Program-made: the position numbers and the translations under genes
In this document: positions 43,287 to 51,552 of the stretch, one piece after another
Position numbering within the stretch: position 1 is the first letter of the stretch
Layout of the letters: the number at the start of each line of letters is the position of its first letter
Assembly: GCF_007859295.1 (NCBI RefSeq)
Contig: NZ_VOHB01000003.1
Location: 404,421 to 468,420, forward strand
DNA from: Planococcus sp. CPCC 101016
Lineage (GTDB): Bacteria; Bacillota; Bacilli; Bacillales_A; Planococcaceae
Length of the DNA stretch: 64,000 nt
Reading direction: 5' to 3'
Notes under the pieces: generated by a model
The model's database searches: none
What the model saw: only the letters and a program-made list of their open reading frames with translations
Told to the model about the DNA's origin: nothing

Positions 43287-44425
43287 TCTAAACCACTCTC
43301 CTTAACGATTAACGGCAGCGATCCTTTGACGATGAATAAACCGTTTTCTGGTCCCGCTTTAAATTCTCCCCCTGCCTGCTCAATTCGTTCTCGCATTGAT
43401 GCCAATCCAAATCCTTCATGGAATGCAGTTGTTTCTAAAGTTTTATTGCTTACGATAAAACGGAAAACACTGCCGCCAGGCATTTCAAAAACAATTTCTG
43501 CTTCTCGGGCATGGCTGTGGCGCATGATATTCGTCAACGCTTCCTGAACCCCACGGTACACAATCACCATTTGATCATTTCCGAGTGGTGCGGACAACGC
43601 ACCATGCTTAATGGAAAACTGGATGCGAAGAAAACTTTCAGCTTCCAGTTTCCGAATCAATCCGATGATCGCCGTAACGCCTCCAGTCTCGTCATGCTTC
43701 AAGGCTTTTACGGCATTGCGTGTTTCTTCCAAACTTTCTTTCGCTAGTAATTTCAAATCTTGCAGCTGTTCAGCATCTTCACCCTCCGCCTGCAGCCGGG
43801 TAACTTCCAATTGCATCAACAATGCTGTCAGCTTATGCCCCACGGAATCATGGATGTCTCGTGCAATTTGCGTCCGCTCTTCCTGGCGGGCTGCCTGTTC
43901 GTCTGTCAGCAAGCGTCGTTTCATCTTTCGGTATTCGCTCAATAAAGCCTCGTTGCGCTCCTGCAATTCTTCTTCCAGCACATAGCTTTTCCTGAAAAAA
44001 ACCAGTGCTGCACTAACCAATAAACCGTAGAGCAAAATGAATAGTGGAGTTAAACCCCAATCTCCGACAATGCTATACATTAGGGCGCCGCCTAATAGAA
44101 CAGCGCCTATAGCCACCGTCTCTCTTGTAGATAATCGGTAGACTGTTTTTCCAGCAATTATCGTAAAGATCAGAAGAGGATAGGGATTAAAAGCTGTTTC
44201 TGCTTCCGGCCAAAAGATTAAAATTGCTAAAATAGCCATCACCAATAAATTCAAAAAAGCCAACACCGGAATTCGCCTTACTAAAGGTGCCAGAAAAAAC
44301 AAGCCAAAGAATAGCGCACTGCCGAAAATATGCATGGGCAATTCACCGATGCCTAAAGATAGTTGAAAAAGACCCATAGCCCAAGATGTGCCCAGCATCA
44401 TTAACCAAAACCAGTACGACCGCAT
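43283..44425 (-). CDS. lnrJ: Membrane sensor histidine kinase (LnrJ/YfiJ-like)
   Basis: 380 aa. Five or six hydrophobic helices fill residues 1-135 with almost no extracytoplasmic loop, a so-called intramembrane-sensing layout. HisKA_3 follows with EERTQIARDIHDSVGHKLTALL around the phospho-His (about residue 190), then HATPase_c (REALTNIMRHSHA-type segment, FGLASMRERIEQAGG). It would sense a membrane-active compound and signal to the adjacent regulator. Confidence 0.92.
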   Translation of the reverse strand: MRSYWFWLMMLGTSWAMGLFQLSLGIGELPMHIFGSALFFGLFFLAPLVRRIPVLAFLNLLVMAILAILIFWPEAETAFNPYPLLIFTIIAGKTVYRLSTRETVAIGAVLLGGALMYSIVGDWGLTPLFILLYGLLVSAALVFFRKSYVLEEELQERNEALLSEYRKMKRRLLTDEQAARQEERTQIARDIHDSVGHKLTALLMQLEVTRLQAEGEDAEQLQDLKLLAKESLEETRNAVKALKHDETGGVTAIIGLIRKLEAESFLRIQFSIKHGALSAPLGNDQMVIVYRGVQEALTNIMRHSHAREAEIVFEMPGGSVFRFIVSNKTLETTAFHEGFGLASMRERIEQAGGEFKAGPENGLFIVKGSLPLIVKESGLE

Positions 44426-44565
44426 GCTTCAATCTCCTTCCTCCATAACGCCAATATCTTTTATGGTCTCTATACTACGGGATAAAAACCCGAATATCAT
44501 CAAGTTATTTACGAAAGCTCATCTGCTTCGGTTTCAACTTCCCCCTGCTTAAACGCATAAAAAAA

Positions 44566-44585
44566 CTGCCGACGACAGTCGGCAG
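44566..44585 (-). terminator. Terminator of the PAP2 phosphatase gene
   Basis: CTGCCGAC / GTCGGCAG stem with GACA loop; seven U follow on the minus strand. Confidence 0.92.
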
Positions 44586-44601
44586 CTGGAATAAACGAGA
44601 A

Positions 44602-46869
44602 TCATTTTGTTGCTTTGAGATGCGCAACGACACTATCTTTTCTGTATGTGACCGTTACCTTGTAGCCGTCAGCAGTTACCTGATCGAATTTGCCTTTCAG
44701 CTTACCGGCAGTCAGTAAAGTGATATTGTTGCCTTTCTTTATCTCATAATTTGAAAGATTTAAATTCAGATCTCCACCATCCAGGTATAACTGGCCCTCA
44801 ACGTTTACTTGACTGCTATCCTCGTCCATAGCAATTTCTAAGTTTCCGTCTTCCATCGTGAAATTGCCGTCTACCTGTAATGGCCCTGCTGCATTAACTA
44901 AAACAGTTCCATCCTCTACATAAAGATCGCCTTCACCAAAAGCCATCGGAGAAGCCGCTTCTAAAATTCCTTCTTGCAGCAATGTTCCACCTGAATAACT
45001 ATTATCTCCTGTCAATGTAAGTGTTCCTGTGCCTTGCTTGGTCAGCATACCCTTGCCAGCAATATCATTTCTCCACCAGTCTTGCGCATTGAATCTTCCT
45101 TTTGAAGCATCCATGTCAAGTGTTACATTGTTTAGGAATGCACCATAGCCATCTGCCGCTGTCACAAGATCAATTCTTCCCCAGCCATTTGATTCGTCGA
45201 TTACCGGGTAACCTGAGTCAATTTCTGTAGTGTACAACACTTCTCTGCGCTGTTCATCCGTCAGATAAGGCTGGCGTGTTTCCAATAAAACTTCCGCCCC
45301 TTTAGGTACTACAGGAGCCAAGCCTTTTGTTCCTGTTTGCGGTAAACCATACGTAAGCTTTTCGCGGTAAAATTCTTTATTCGCTTCATGGTCTTCCCAT
45401 TTTTCTTCATCGTAGGCACTCTCAAACTGATAGTCTTCTGTTATAGTATGCGCGTATTCGTATAAGCTTAGTCCTTTAGATTGAGCTAACTCGCCGAATA
45501 CCTCTCCAGCATTTTTGTAAGCTTTATCCAATACTTCTTTGTTTTCTTCATTATTGTAGGCAAATGCAGTCATCGCTGTAGACTGGATTCTTGCCCCGAT
45601 TACGTCAAGCGGCGAGTGCATTCCGCTGACGATTCTATTCTCTCCCATTTGAGCCGCTCTTGTTAAAAATTCGGCATAGCGTTCCGGCGTTGCGTAGGCA
45701 AATCCAAAAGTCGACAAATACGATGCACTTGTGTGGCCACTTGGAAAGGCTCCATCTTTTCCTCTTCCATCTTCCGCAACTCTCTTGACGTATTCGAGGG
45801 CAGGGATTACTTTTACATTCGATTCATACTGCTGGTAATGTCTTTCACCAGTCTCTTTGCTGCCTCCTGAAGACAGTTTCTCAGATGCTTTTTTACCGCT
45901 TCCGATGGTTTCCCAGACAGGCAATCCGTTTGCATCAACAACTTCTTTCACTTCGCCGTTGGAATTCATTCGATAAGGTCTTGGAGAAGAGTAAAAATAC
46001 TTCGCCGGGTTTGATGAAGAAGGATTTCTGAATCTGATTAGATGGACCAGATCCATGGCATCCGAAAGTTCAGAAGTTTCCCATTGCCCCATTCCTTGGC
46101 TTTGGTCTTCAACCGTTGTTTCTTCCAATACTTTATTCATATCTTCAGGAGATCTTACAATACTTGTTTGTGGGTTCACAATAGTTGCATATGTATTTGC
46201 TAAAGGTCCATAGCCGTCGATCATGCTATAGATCTTATCCCGTTGATCATCGTAATAAGCCGCTAACGCCTCTTCATCTGTTCGGTTGTTCGTGACTTCT
46301 TCTACATATTTAATGTTGGCTTCCCAAGTCTCCGTATCTCTAATTTCTTCATTGGCAAATGTTTTCTTATCTGCCACGGCTACTGTCTTGTCATTTTTAA
46401 AGCCATCAAAATAAACGCTGGGGCCGTCGCCATAGTTCGCAATTTTACCGGTTGCACCTGGTTTGCTTAACGCCGTTCCGTCTCTCCAATCCGGTTGATT
46501 GATCGACCAGACTTGCTCAAACCCATCCAAAATTTTAATGAAAGGATTCGTCGCAGCTATATTTTTCAAGATAGGATCATTGGCATTGCCGCCGTTATCC
46601 ACTGCTGGCAATGGCTGCTCCACTTCAGGTGGATCTGTGTTTACTTCTTCATCCGTTCCTTGTGGTTTAGAAGGTTTTGACGTTTTATTGGACTTGCCTG
46701 CAGCGTGTTCAGGAGATCCCCCCTTTTTAACAGATGGTGATGAAATTTCATGTTTTACATGAACCGCGTCTGCAACTGAAGTTGGACTGGCTGCTTGAAC
46801 AGGAAGTACAGAAGATCCCATCGCGAGCATGGCAAGTACTGCTATTGATTTTTTGTTAACGAATTTCAT
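44602..46869 (-). CDS. Secreted PAP2-family acid phosphatase with autotransporter-type beta-strand repeats
   Basis: 755 aa. A Sec signal peptide ends about VQAA (residue 27), followed by a Ser/Lys/Pro-rich linker to about 100. The class A acid phosphatase motif is complete: K-x6-RP starting at residue 290, PSGH at 376 and an R-x5-H-x3-D segment (ENRIVSGMHSPLD) about 40 residues later. Residues about 600-755 form a beta-helix-like tail with GTGTLTLTGDNSYSGGTLLQEGIL, the autotransporter-associated beta-strand repeat. There is no outer-membrane barrel, as expected in a Gram-positive. It probably dephosphorylates substrates outside the cell; no LPXTG anchor or SLH domain is visible. Confidence 0.9.
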   Translation of the reverse strand: MKFVNKKSIAVLAMLAMGSSVLPVQAASPTSVADAVHVKHEISSPSVKKGGSPEHAAGKSNKTSKPSKPQGTDEEVNTDPPEVEQPLPAVDNGGNANDPILKNIAATNPFIKILDGFEQVWSINQPDWRDGTALSKPGATGKIANYGDGPSVYFDGFKNDKTVAVADKKTFANEEIRDTETWEANIKYVEEVTNNRTDEEALAAYYDDQRDKIYSMIDGYGPLANTYATIVNPQTSIVRSPEDMNKVLEETTVEDQSQGMGQWETSELSDAMDLVHLIRFRNPSSSNPAKYFYSSPRPYRMNSNGEVKEVVDANGLPVWETIGSGKKASEKLSSGGSKETGERHYQQYESNVKVIPALEYVKRVAEDGRGKDGAFPSGHTSASYLSTFGFAYATPERYAEFLTRAAQMGENRIVSGMHSPLDVIGARIQSTAMTAFAYNNEENKEVLDKAYKNAGEVFGELAQSKGLSLYEYAHTITEDYQFESAYDEEKWEDHEANKEFYREKLTYGLPQTGTKGLAPVVPKGAEVLLETRQPYLTDEQRREVLYTTEIDSGYPVIDESNGWGRIDLVTAADGYGAFLNNVTLDMDASKGRFNAQDWWRNDIAGKGMLTKQGTGTLTLTGDNSYSGGTLLQEGILEAASPMAFGEGDLYVEDGTVLVNAAGPLQVDGNFTMEDGNLEIAMDEDSSQVNVEGQLYLDGGDLNLNLSNYEIKKGNNITLLTAGKLKGKFDQVTADGYKVTVTYRKDSVVAHLKATK

Positions 46870-47051
46870 GTTTTCACATTCTCCTTTTTCACTACTTGAT
46901 GATTATCGGGCCACTTGGTTTTCTACACCCCACTTATTCCAGTATAAAAAATCAATGTTACGGAAATTTAGGCACTACATTAAGACTATGTAAATTTAGT
47001 CTATGGTGCTTGTTTGAAATATACTTGAATAAGTCCATAAGTGAAACAAAA

Positions 47052-47072
47052 AACGCCACCCAAAGGCAGCGT
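47052..47072 (-). terminator. Terminator of the lipoprotein gene
   Basis: AACGCTGCC pairs with GGTGGCGTT (two G-U pairs) on the minus strand, followed by UUUUUUG. Confidence 0.75.
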
Positions 47073-47087
47073 TCATTCATATTATTT

Positions 47088-47687
47088 CTATTCATTGTTT
47101 CTCAACTCTTCAAGCAGGCCGTCCTCATAACCATCCAAATATTCGATCTTCCCGATCTTTCCTTCTTCAGGGGCAATGGCATTCCCCTGAAAATCGAATT
47201 GGCTGGATTCACCATTTTCATCCTTGTATTCTACTTGGAAAGTGAAATTGTATAGCGTTTTTTCGTTTTCGCTTTGAACTACTTCAATTGTAGAAGTGCT
47301 TAATTCATAATCGTAATCAAAACCCGAATACATAAAAGCAGCTGTATTTATGAAGGTATCATAGCCGTTCTCTGTAAAATAGGGAGCATAGGTTTCTTCT
47401 GTATAGCTCATTAATGCTTGGTATTCAGGCGATTCCAAATAGGCTTCATAATCATCACTGTATTCATCTGAAATTTGAGCTTCCATAGAGGCATTCCATA
47501 ACTCTTTATATTTTTCGTCTGGTCCATTGAATTCCTTTTCGATAACAGTCCGAATCGCTTGTTCACTTTTATCGACTGTCTTTTCAGCTTCTGCACCATC
47601 AGCTGAACAACCCACAATCAATAAACTAGCAAAAATCAAAAACAGAATCCCGAAAGCTATTTTCTTAGATTTGTAGTACATCTTCAT
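47088..47687 (-). CDS. Putative lipoprotein of unknown function
   Basis: About 199 aa from ATG 47687 within AGGAGGAGGAATG, or from the second ATG six bases on. The signal peptide ends LLIVGCS, a lipobox. The mature part is acidic and rich in Tyr and Glu (DEYSDDYEAYLES, FDYDYELSTS), followed by a compact beta-rich C-terminal domain with FTFQVEYKDENGE. I do not recognise a named family, though similar short lipoproteins are common in Bacillales. It is single, with a terminator directly downstream. Confidence 0.78.
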   Translation of the reverse strand: MKMYYKSKKIAFGILFLIFASLLIVGCSADGAEAEKTVDKSEQAIRTVIEKEFNGPDEKYKELWNASMEAQISDEYSDDYEAYLESPEYQALMSYTEETYAPYFTENGYDTFINTAAFMYSGFDYDYELSTSTIEVVQSENEKTLYNFTFQVEYKDENGESSQFDFQGNAIAPEEGKIGKIEYLDGYEDGLLEELRNNE

Positions 47688-47874
47688 TCCTCCTCCTAGA
47701 TTTTTAATGCCTATTGTTCTTATCAATACATGTGCTTATAGGAGTAATACGAATGAAACTTCAAATAGCTTCACTTTTCTTACAATTCATCCAAAATTAC
47801 CTACCTTTTTCTTATTTCAGTAGAACGATCGGCTGCAATAACAGTTGCCGTAGAAAGGATTACAGAATGGCAAT

Positions 47875-47910
47875 TAAAAGACCGTTAATTCATTTACGAA
47901 TTAACGGTCT
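47875..47910 (-). terminator. Terminator after the GGDEF gene
   Basis: AGACCGTTAATTC (47879-47891) pairs perfectly with GAATTAACGGTCT (47898-47910); UUUUAAUU follows on the minus strand. Confidence 0.85.
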
Positions 47911-47961
47911 GATTGATGCTTTAACTTGCTATTTAGTGCTTTCAATAAAATAGAGCCAGCT

Positions 47962-48906
47962 TTAAAAAATTTTATACGTATTCTTGCCAGCTGTTTTGGC
48001 CCGGTATAAAGCAGTATCTGCATTTTTCAAAAGTACGTCCAAATCGATTTTGCCATTAGGCGGATAAGTTACAATACCAATACTGGTGGATAACTGATAT
48101 CCTTCCTCCCAAGTACTTAAGCTGTCGAGGATTTGTTCTGCATCATGGCTCATCTCTTCTTCACTGGCGCCGTCAGGGAAATGAATCAGAAATTCGTCCC
48201 CTCCGAGACGGACTGCAAAAGCTTTGTCGTTGCGCTCGTTGACAAACAATTGAATTTTTGACGCAACTTTTTTCAAAACAAGATCCCCAGCATCATGGCC
48301 GTGCACATCATTCACTTTTTTGAAACCGTCCAAATCGAGGAAAAACATGGCGCCTCCCTCTACTGCATATTCATTATAAAACCGGGTCAAATACCGTCTA
48401 TTATAAAGGTCCGTCAACGAATCCCGGTAAGCAAACCGCTCCAAGTTCAAGTAATAGGAAAACATTCGGACAATCCGCTGCAGTAAATTGATGCTCTTGT
48501 CATCAAAACGACTGACCTCATCATTCACAGCGCACAATGTCCCAAACTTCTCTCCGTTCACGAGTGAAATCGGAATGCCCAAATAAGAACGGATATTGGC
48601 TCCTTCGATGCCTGCTCTTAAATGATCCAAGCGGCTGTCTTGTCTTGTATCTTCATAAATCAATGGCTGTTTTTTATCAAAATCAACCCCGCTGCACAGA
48701 GAATCGCTAATACTCAACATCATGTTTTCGACTATTGGAATGCTTGTCTCATGATCAGAATGCTTTAAAATCAATTGCCTGTTGCCACGTATGGAGCTTA
48801 AATAAAGCAATTGATCCGGCAAAATTTCTTTAGCCAAATCCAGCACATCACTCGCCAGCTCATCAAAATCTTTATACATCTCTAATTCCTGAAATGTTAT
48901 TTCCAT
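47962..48906 (-). CDS. GAF-GGDEF diguanylate cyclase
   Basis: 314 aa, soluble. A GAF-type sensor domain spans about residues 15-150 (IRSYLGIPISLVNGEKFGTLCAV). The cyclase domain follows with YRDSLTDLYNRRYL, FFLDLDGFKKVNDVHGHDAGD and an intact RLGGDEF active site, so it should make cyclic di-GMP. The RxxD product-inhibition site expected five residues before GGDEF is not present. The ligand of the GAF domain is unknown. It is monocistronic; a 15-bp palindrome lies about 140 bp upstream. Confidence 0.92.
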   Translation of the reverse strand: MEITFQELEMYKDFDELASDVLDLAKEILPDQLLYLSSIRGNRQLILKHSDHETSIPIVENMMLSISDSLCSGVDFDKKQPLIYEDTRQDSRLDHLRAGIEGANIRSYLGIPISLVNGEKFGTLCAVNDEVSRFDDKSINLLQRIVRMFSYYLNLERFAYRDSLTDLYNRRYLTRFYNEYAVEGGAMFFLDLDGFKKVNDVHGHDAGDLVLKKVASKIQLFVNERNDKAFAVRLGGDEFLIHFPDGASEEEMSHDAEQILDSLSTWEEGYQLSTSIGIVTYPPNGKIDLDVLLKNADTALYRAKTAGKNTYKIF

Positions 48907-49044
48907 AAAGCACCTCGATTGTCATTATACTTTACTTTTACCGATTCAGTGAAATAGTAAACAGACACATGAGATGTGAAAACACTTCCACTGTATTAAA
49001 AAAACATCTAAATAGATCTAGTAAAGTTTAACATATAGGACTAC

Positions 49045-49059
49045 GGTTGTCTGACAACC
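49045..49059. promoter_or_regulatory. Palindrome GGTTGTC-T-GACAACC
   Basis: A perfect seven-base inverted repeat with a single central base in the spacer between the GGDEF and degV genes. It is a possible operator; no matching regulator is adjacent. Confidence 0.35.
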
Positions 49060-49139
49060 TTGTTACTTATTGCCATAACAGTAAAGAATTCTTGGAAAAT
49101 AAAACGACTGCTTATCAAGTCAAAGCATATATAAAAAAG

Positions 49140-49165
49140 GCCGAAACCTCTGCGGATTCGCCCTC
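49140..49165 (-). terminator. Terminator of degV
   Basis: GGGCGAA pairs with TTCGGCC with one mismatch on the minus strand, followed by UUUUUUAUA. Confidence 0.6.
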
Positions 49166-49189
49166 TTTATCATATGTCTTTATCGAAAA

Positions 49190-50035
49190 TTAATAAGCAA
49201 CCCAACTTAACCCTGTAGTTCCTTCACCTGCATGGACGGCTACGCAAACACTTAGTGAAACAACTTGCACTTTTAAACCTGGAAACTCTTCCACTAGCTC
49301 ATTCTTCCAAATTTCTGCGTCTTGGATATTATTGCAGTTGATAACGGCCACTTCTGGCACTATGCTTGTATCAATATCGGTACGCAGTGAAAGAATCACC
49401 TTATCTTTTGCTCGCTTGTTTGAGCGAACTTTTTCTTTCATAACCGGTTTACCATTCTCGAAACTGATGACTACTTTGATGTTCAATAAATTACTTACAA
49501 ATGCTTGTGTTCCAGAAACACGTCCACTTTTATGCAGTTGGTTCAAACTTGAGGGAATAAAAGACAACTTCGATTTAAGAGTCATTTCATTGATGGTTGC
49601 AACCACGTCTTCTGCTTCTTTACCGCTTGCAAACAATTCATTGCCCATTTCAATCATTTTAACCATCGGAAAAGAACCGATTTTTGAATCAATCGGGTAT
49701 ACTTTAAAGTCCGTCATCTTCGCAGCCGCCTGTGCACTTTCAAATGTTCCTGAAAGACCACTTGATAAATGCAAAGCAATAGCAAAATCATACCCTTCCA
49801 ACTGAAGCTTTTCATATAAAGAAACCATCTCGCCAATTGCAGGCTGCGAAGTTTTGGGTGAAACTTTCGATAAACGTAATCGATCGTAAAACTCCTCCTG
49901 TGTAAGATCGATTGATTCCTTGAAAGATCCATCAGAAAAAACAACACTGAGGGGCAGGATATGTACATTATGTTTTTCGATGAAAGCATCATCCAATTGT
50001 GCAGCTGTATCCGTAATCCAAGCTATTTTCTTCAT
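49190..50035 (-). CDS. degV: DegV family fatty-acid-binding protein
   Basis: 281 aa of the EDD fold. WITDTAAQLDD at the start, HILPLSVVFSDGSFKESIDLT, SPKTSQPAIGEM, ALHLSSGLSGTFESAQ and the C-terminal HAGEGTTGLSWVAY are all DegV signatures. In Firmicutes, DegV-type FakB proteins present fatty acids to the FakA kinase, which is the likely role; fakA is not in the window. It is single, and 49060-49139 shows nothing further. Confidence 0.93.
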   Translation of the reverse strand: MKKIAWITDTAAQLDDAFIEKHNVHILPLSVVFSDGSFKESIDLTQEEFYDRLRLSKVSPKTSQPAIGEMVSLYEKLQLEGYDFAIALHLSSGLSGTFESAQAAAKMTDFKVYPIDSKIGSFPMVKMIEMGNELFASGKEAEDVVATINEMTLKSKLSFIPSSLNQLHKSGRVSGTQAFVSNLLNIKVVISFENGKPVMKEKVRSNKRAKDKVILSLRTDIDTSIVPEVAVINCNNIQDAEIWKNELVEEFPGLKVQVVSLSVCVAVHAGEGTTGLSWVAY

Positions 50036-50229
50036 TTAAAAATTCTCCTCTAAATGCAAATTTATGATCGGAACATGCGGTCTATAGCTAACTTACAGGA
50101 CTGCTTGATAGAGTGCTAGTGACAGTCGACATCTACAGTAAAAGTTTCGATTTAGCCGACATGATTTGAACATATATAGCTAATTCCCTTGTATTTGTAT
50201 AGGTGAAAGCAAAAGATTTTCTAACAAAT

Positions 50230-50270
50230 AAAGGCCCTCAACAATTCAATGAATTGATGAGGGCCTTTTT
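50230..50270. terminator. Orphan strong terminator
   Basis: AAAGGCCCTCAACAATTC (50230-50247) pairs with GAATTGATGAGGGCCTTT (50251-50268), with U-rich flanks on both strands. No gene ends near it on either strand. It lies just outside the duplicated groEL end, and may be the original terminator of groESL. The surrounding spacer 50036-50349 holds no gene I can see. Confidence 0.82.
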
Positions 50271-50349
50271 GATTTTGGCTGGTTGATTAGCATCTATAAC
50301 CAAGTGAATGATCATGGTTTGGAGCAGTATTCTTTAGTCCTTGAGAATT

Positions 50350-50386
50350 CAAGGATTTGAAGAATTTCTTACATCATGCCACCCAT
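50350..50386 (-). repeat. Partial duplicate of the groEL 3' end (left boundary)
   Basis: The 18 bases 50369-50386 match the last five codons plus stop of groEL (53578-53595) with one synonymous difference (GGT for GGC), in the same orientation. CAAGGATTT at 50350-50358 also recurs at 53546-53554 beside the intact gene. Confidence 0.65.
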
Positions 50387-50396
50387 TATAATATGA

Positions 50397-50612
50397 AATT
50401 TTAACGGGGTTCACCTGAAATCATTACTCATCAAATCTCACCATGTAATATTCAGCTCATTCGACACTGGAAATAAAGTTGAGGAAGTTGCTAAAGAGAT
50501 AGGTATTTCTTCGTCCTCAAGAGGACCAACGGTTTTCTTTATTGTTGCCGATAACAGGTTCTGTTGGATAAACAAAATGTATTTCAAATGCCTTTTTATT
50601 AAGTTTAAATAA
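50397..50612 (+). pseudogene. Possible remnant of a DNA-binding protein or transposase
   Basis: A 71-codon open frame without a start codon. It encodes a segment reading TGNKVEEVAKEIGIS that resembles the helix-turn-helix start of transposases or recombinases. No clear family match can be made by eye, and the frame may be chance. Confidence 0.3.
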
Positions 50613-50801
50613 AAATATGACTTTAGACTTTTATGGAGAAAAAATTCTTCATAACAAAAATTTTAATGCACAAATAGTTATATTTTAAATTTACAAAAAT
50701 AAGTAATTATTACTGTTTTTACCTTTTATTGGTTATAACATCCTTTTTTTAGGTCTTTATGATAATATTAGGTAGAAAAATAAATTAAAGGGGATGTTGT
50801 T

Positions 50802-51425
50802 TTGAAGAAATTTATAGTTAGTTTGTTATCGGTAATGGTGATTCTCGCTATCGTTTTACCTAGTCAGGCTTTGGGCTCGGATTTATCAAACCAAGAGAAA
50901 GTTTTGGAAACTCCAGCTAATGAAAAAGCGCAGAAAGATTTTTCAGATATTAAAAAAGTTGAAAAATATATCTCTGTAGATGCTAATGGCCATATTGTTT
51001 TGGACCCTAAGCATTCGAAGAATTTCCACAAAAAATATGACTTGGATGCATTAGAAGCCCATTTTGAGCTATTAAATGAAAAAGTTGATAATGGAACTAT
51101 TAAAATCAACAATGATTTATCTATCGAGGATTTATCAATTACTCTTTTTGCTTCCTATAACAAATGGACTTATCACTGGTGGGGCTATGATAGAAACTTC
51201 ACTAACAGTCAAGCAATTCGATACGTAAACGATTTAAACACAGTTGCAACAGGTGGAGCAATTGCTGCTGGTGCAGCCTCTCTTTTCCCAATAATAGGTG
51301 CCGGTGTAGCTATGACTGCTGGTTATTATGGTTTAATGGCAACAAGAGTGACAGCAAACAATCGGGGTAATGGTGTTTATGTAGCTCAAACATGGGCTCG
51401 TGTATTTAACGTAAAACCGCTTTAA
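50802..51425 (+). CDS. Secreted protein of unknown function with Gly/Ala-rich hydrophobic segment
   Basis: 207 aa from TTG 50802 with AAAGGGG upstream. A Sec signal peptide (residues 1-25, ending SQALG) is followed by a charged region (about 26-118). The C-terminal part has YNKWTYHWWGYDRNFT, then a Gly/Ala-rich hydrophobic stretch (about residues 150-182) and a basic end RVTANNRGNGVYVAQTWARV. I do not recognise the family. A precursor of a membrane-active peptide is one possibility because of the hydrophobic tail, but this is only a guess. It lies in an AT-rich segment unlike its neighbours, with its own terminator. Confidence 0.8.
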   Translation: MKKFIVSLLSVMVILAIVLPSQALGSDLSNQEKVLETPANEKAQKDFSDIKKVEKYISVDANGHIVLDPKHSKNFHKKYDLDALEAHFELLNEKVDNGTIKINNDLSIEDLSITLFASYNKWTYHWWGYDRNFTNSQAIRYVNDLNTVATGGAIAAGAASLFPIIGAGVAMTAGYYGLMATRVTANNRGNGVYVAQTWARVFNVKPL

Positions 51426-51446
51426 TTTTAGGAAGTTCACTTAATA

Positions 51447-51481
51447 ATCCTTATCACAAAATGTGATAAGGGTTATTTTTT
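51447..51481 (+). terminator. Terminator of the secreted-protein gene
   Basis: CCTTATCACA (51449-51458) pairs with TGTGATAAGG (51462-51471), followed by GTTATTTTTTTA. Confidence 0.88.
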
Positions 51482-51484
51482 TAC

Positions 51485-51533
51485 TTGACTACTTACTTTT
51501 TGTAAAGTACACTTTACGTAAAGTTAACTTTAC
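51485..51533 (+). promoter_or_regulatory. Promoter overlapped by two tandem 16-bp palindromic operators
   Basis: TTGACT (51485-51490), 17 bases, TACACT (51508-51513). GTAAAGT-AC-ACTTTAC occupies 51502-51517 and the perfect palindrome GTAAAGTT-AACTTTAC directly follows at 51518-51533. They cover the -10 box and start point, so the Xre-type protein encoded downstream probably represses itself. Confidence 0.7.
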
Positions 51534-51552
51534 AAAGGGCGGGGGGTTGAAA

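Noticed and set aside
46900..47010. Pho-box-like TTTACA/TTAATG repeats upstream of the PAP2 phosphatase
   Set aside because: Only two of four expected hexamers at 11-bp spacing resemble the PhoP site, too weak to claim phosphate control.
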